From an uncultured Pseudomonas sp. (GTDB taxonomy: Bacteria > Pseudomonadota > Gammaproteobacteria > Pseudomonadales > Pseudomonadaceae), in NCBI RefSeq assembly GCF_946885955.1, contig NZ_CAMPHI010000090.1, positions 1 to 7,485 of the forward strand: a stretch of DNA of 7,485 bases, read 5' to 3'. Under the pieces are notes generated by a model that did no database searches, had not been told where the DNA came from, and saw only the letters and a program-made list of their open reading frames with translations. Made by a program: the position numbers and the translations under genes. This document shows, one piece after another, positions 7,422-7,485 of the stretch (position 1 is its first letter; the number at the start of each line of letters is the position of its first letter).

Positions 7422-7439
7422 TCAGGTTATACAACCTGA
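7422..7439 (-). other. Hairpin spanning the stop codon of the cold-shock gene
   Basis: TCAGGTT-ATAC-AACCTGA is a perfect seven-base-pair inverted repeat with a four-base loop. The stop codon (7429-7427, minus strand) lies at the loop edge and in one arm. It is not followed by a T-run, so a role in mRNA stability is possible but unproven. Confidence 0.5.
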
Positions 7440-7485
7440 ACTTCCTCAGCTTGCATGCCTTTCTGACCACGGGTGGCCACGAAAG
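7427..7485 (-). CDS. Cold-shock protein (CspA family), C-terminal fragment
   Basis: The last 18 codons before a TAA read FVATRGQKGMQAEEVQVV, the C-terminal strands of a small CspA-type nucleic-acid chaperone with a single OB-fold. The QKGMQAEEVQV ending closely resembles pseudomonad CspA as I remember it. The RNA-binding RNP1 and RNP2 motifs and the start lie outside the window, so the paralogue cannot be named with certainty. The gene converges on mrp and shares its terminator. Confidence 0.85.
   Translation of the reverse strand, partial: FVATRGQKGMQAEEVQVV

Overview
This window looks like a chromosomal housekeeping region from a Pseudomonas-type gammaproteobacterium. The evidence is the GC-rich codon use, a MetG and an Mrp/ApbC protein that read like the pseudomonad versions, an RnfC with a long Ala/Lys/Glu/Gln-rich tail, and a cold-shock protein C-terminus that closely resembles pseudomonad CspA as I remember it. 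I cannot fix the species from the sequence alone.

Layout from left to right. Positions 1-3189 hold the first three genes of an rnf (rsx) electron-transport operon on the minus strand. They are transcribed right to left as rnfA, rnfB, rnfC, with ATGA stop/start overlaps at both junctions. rnfC runs off the left edge, and its C-terminal coding region contains a 198-bp (66-codon) tandem repeat that is nearly identical at DNA level. Positions 3190-3366 are the rnfA leader with a plausible promoter. Positions 3367-3948 encode a small four-helix DUF805 membrane protein, also minus strand. It starts at GTG behind a strong Shine-Dalgarno and is visibly lower in GC than its neighbours. Positions 4011-6053 encode methionyl-tRNA synthetase (metG, minus strand). 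A 172-bp divergent intergenic region (6054-6225) separates it from mrp/apbC on the plus strand (6226-7314). The 3' region of mrp contains three successive hairpins, the last being a bidirectional intrinsic terminator shared with a convergent cold-shock gene whose last 18 codons enter from the right edge (7427-7485, minus strand).

Functionally, RnfA/B/C are subunits of an ion-coupled, membrane-bound, Fe-S and flavin electron-transfer complex, and Mrp/ApbC is an ATP-dependent Fe-S cluster carrier. MetG is a core translation enzyme. The DUF805 protein has no known function and sits between metG and rnfA with no clear terminator on either side, so it may be read from the metG promoter. No mobile element, CRISPR array, tRNA or rRNA was seen. 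I found no convincing undescribed biological system. The points most worth a second look are the homogenised rnfC repeats, the low-GC DUF805 gene, the triple hairpin after mrp, and a heptanucleotide repeat upstream of metG. Several very long antisense frames are explained by codon bias and were rejected.
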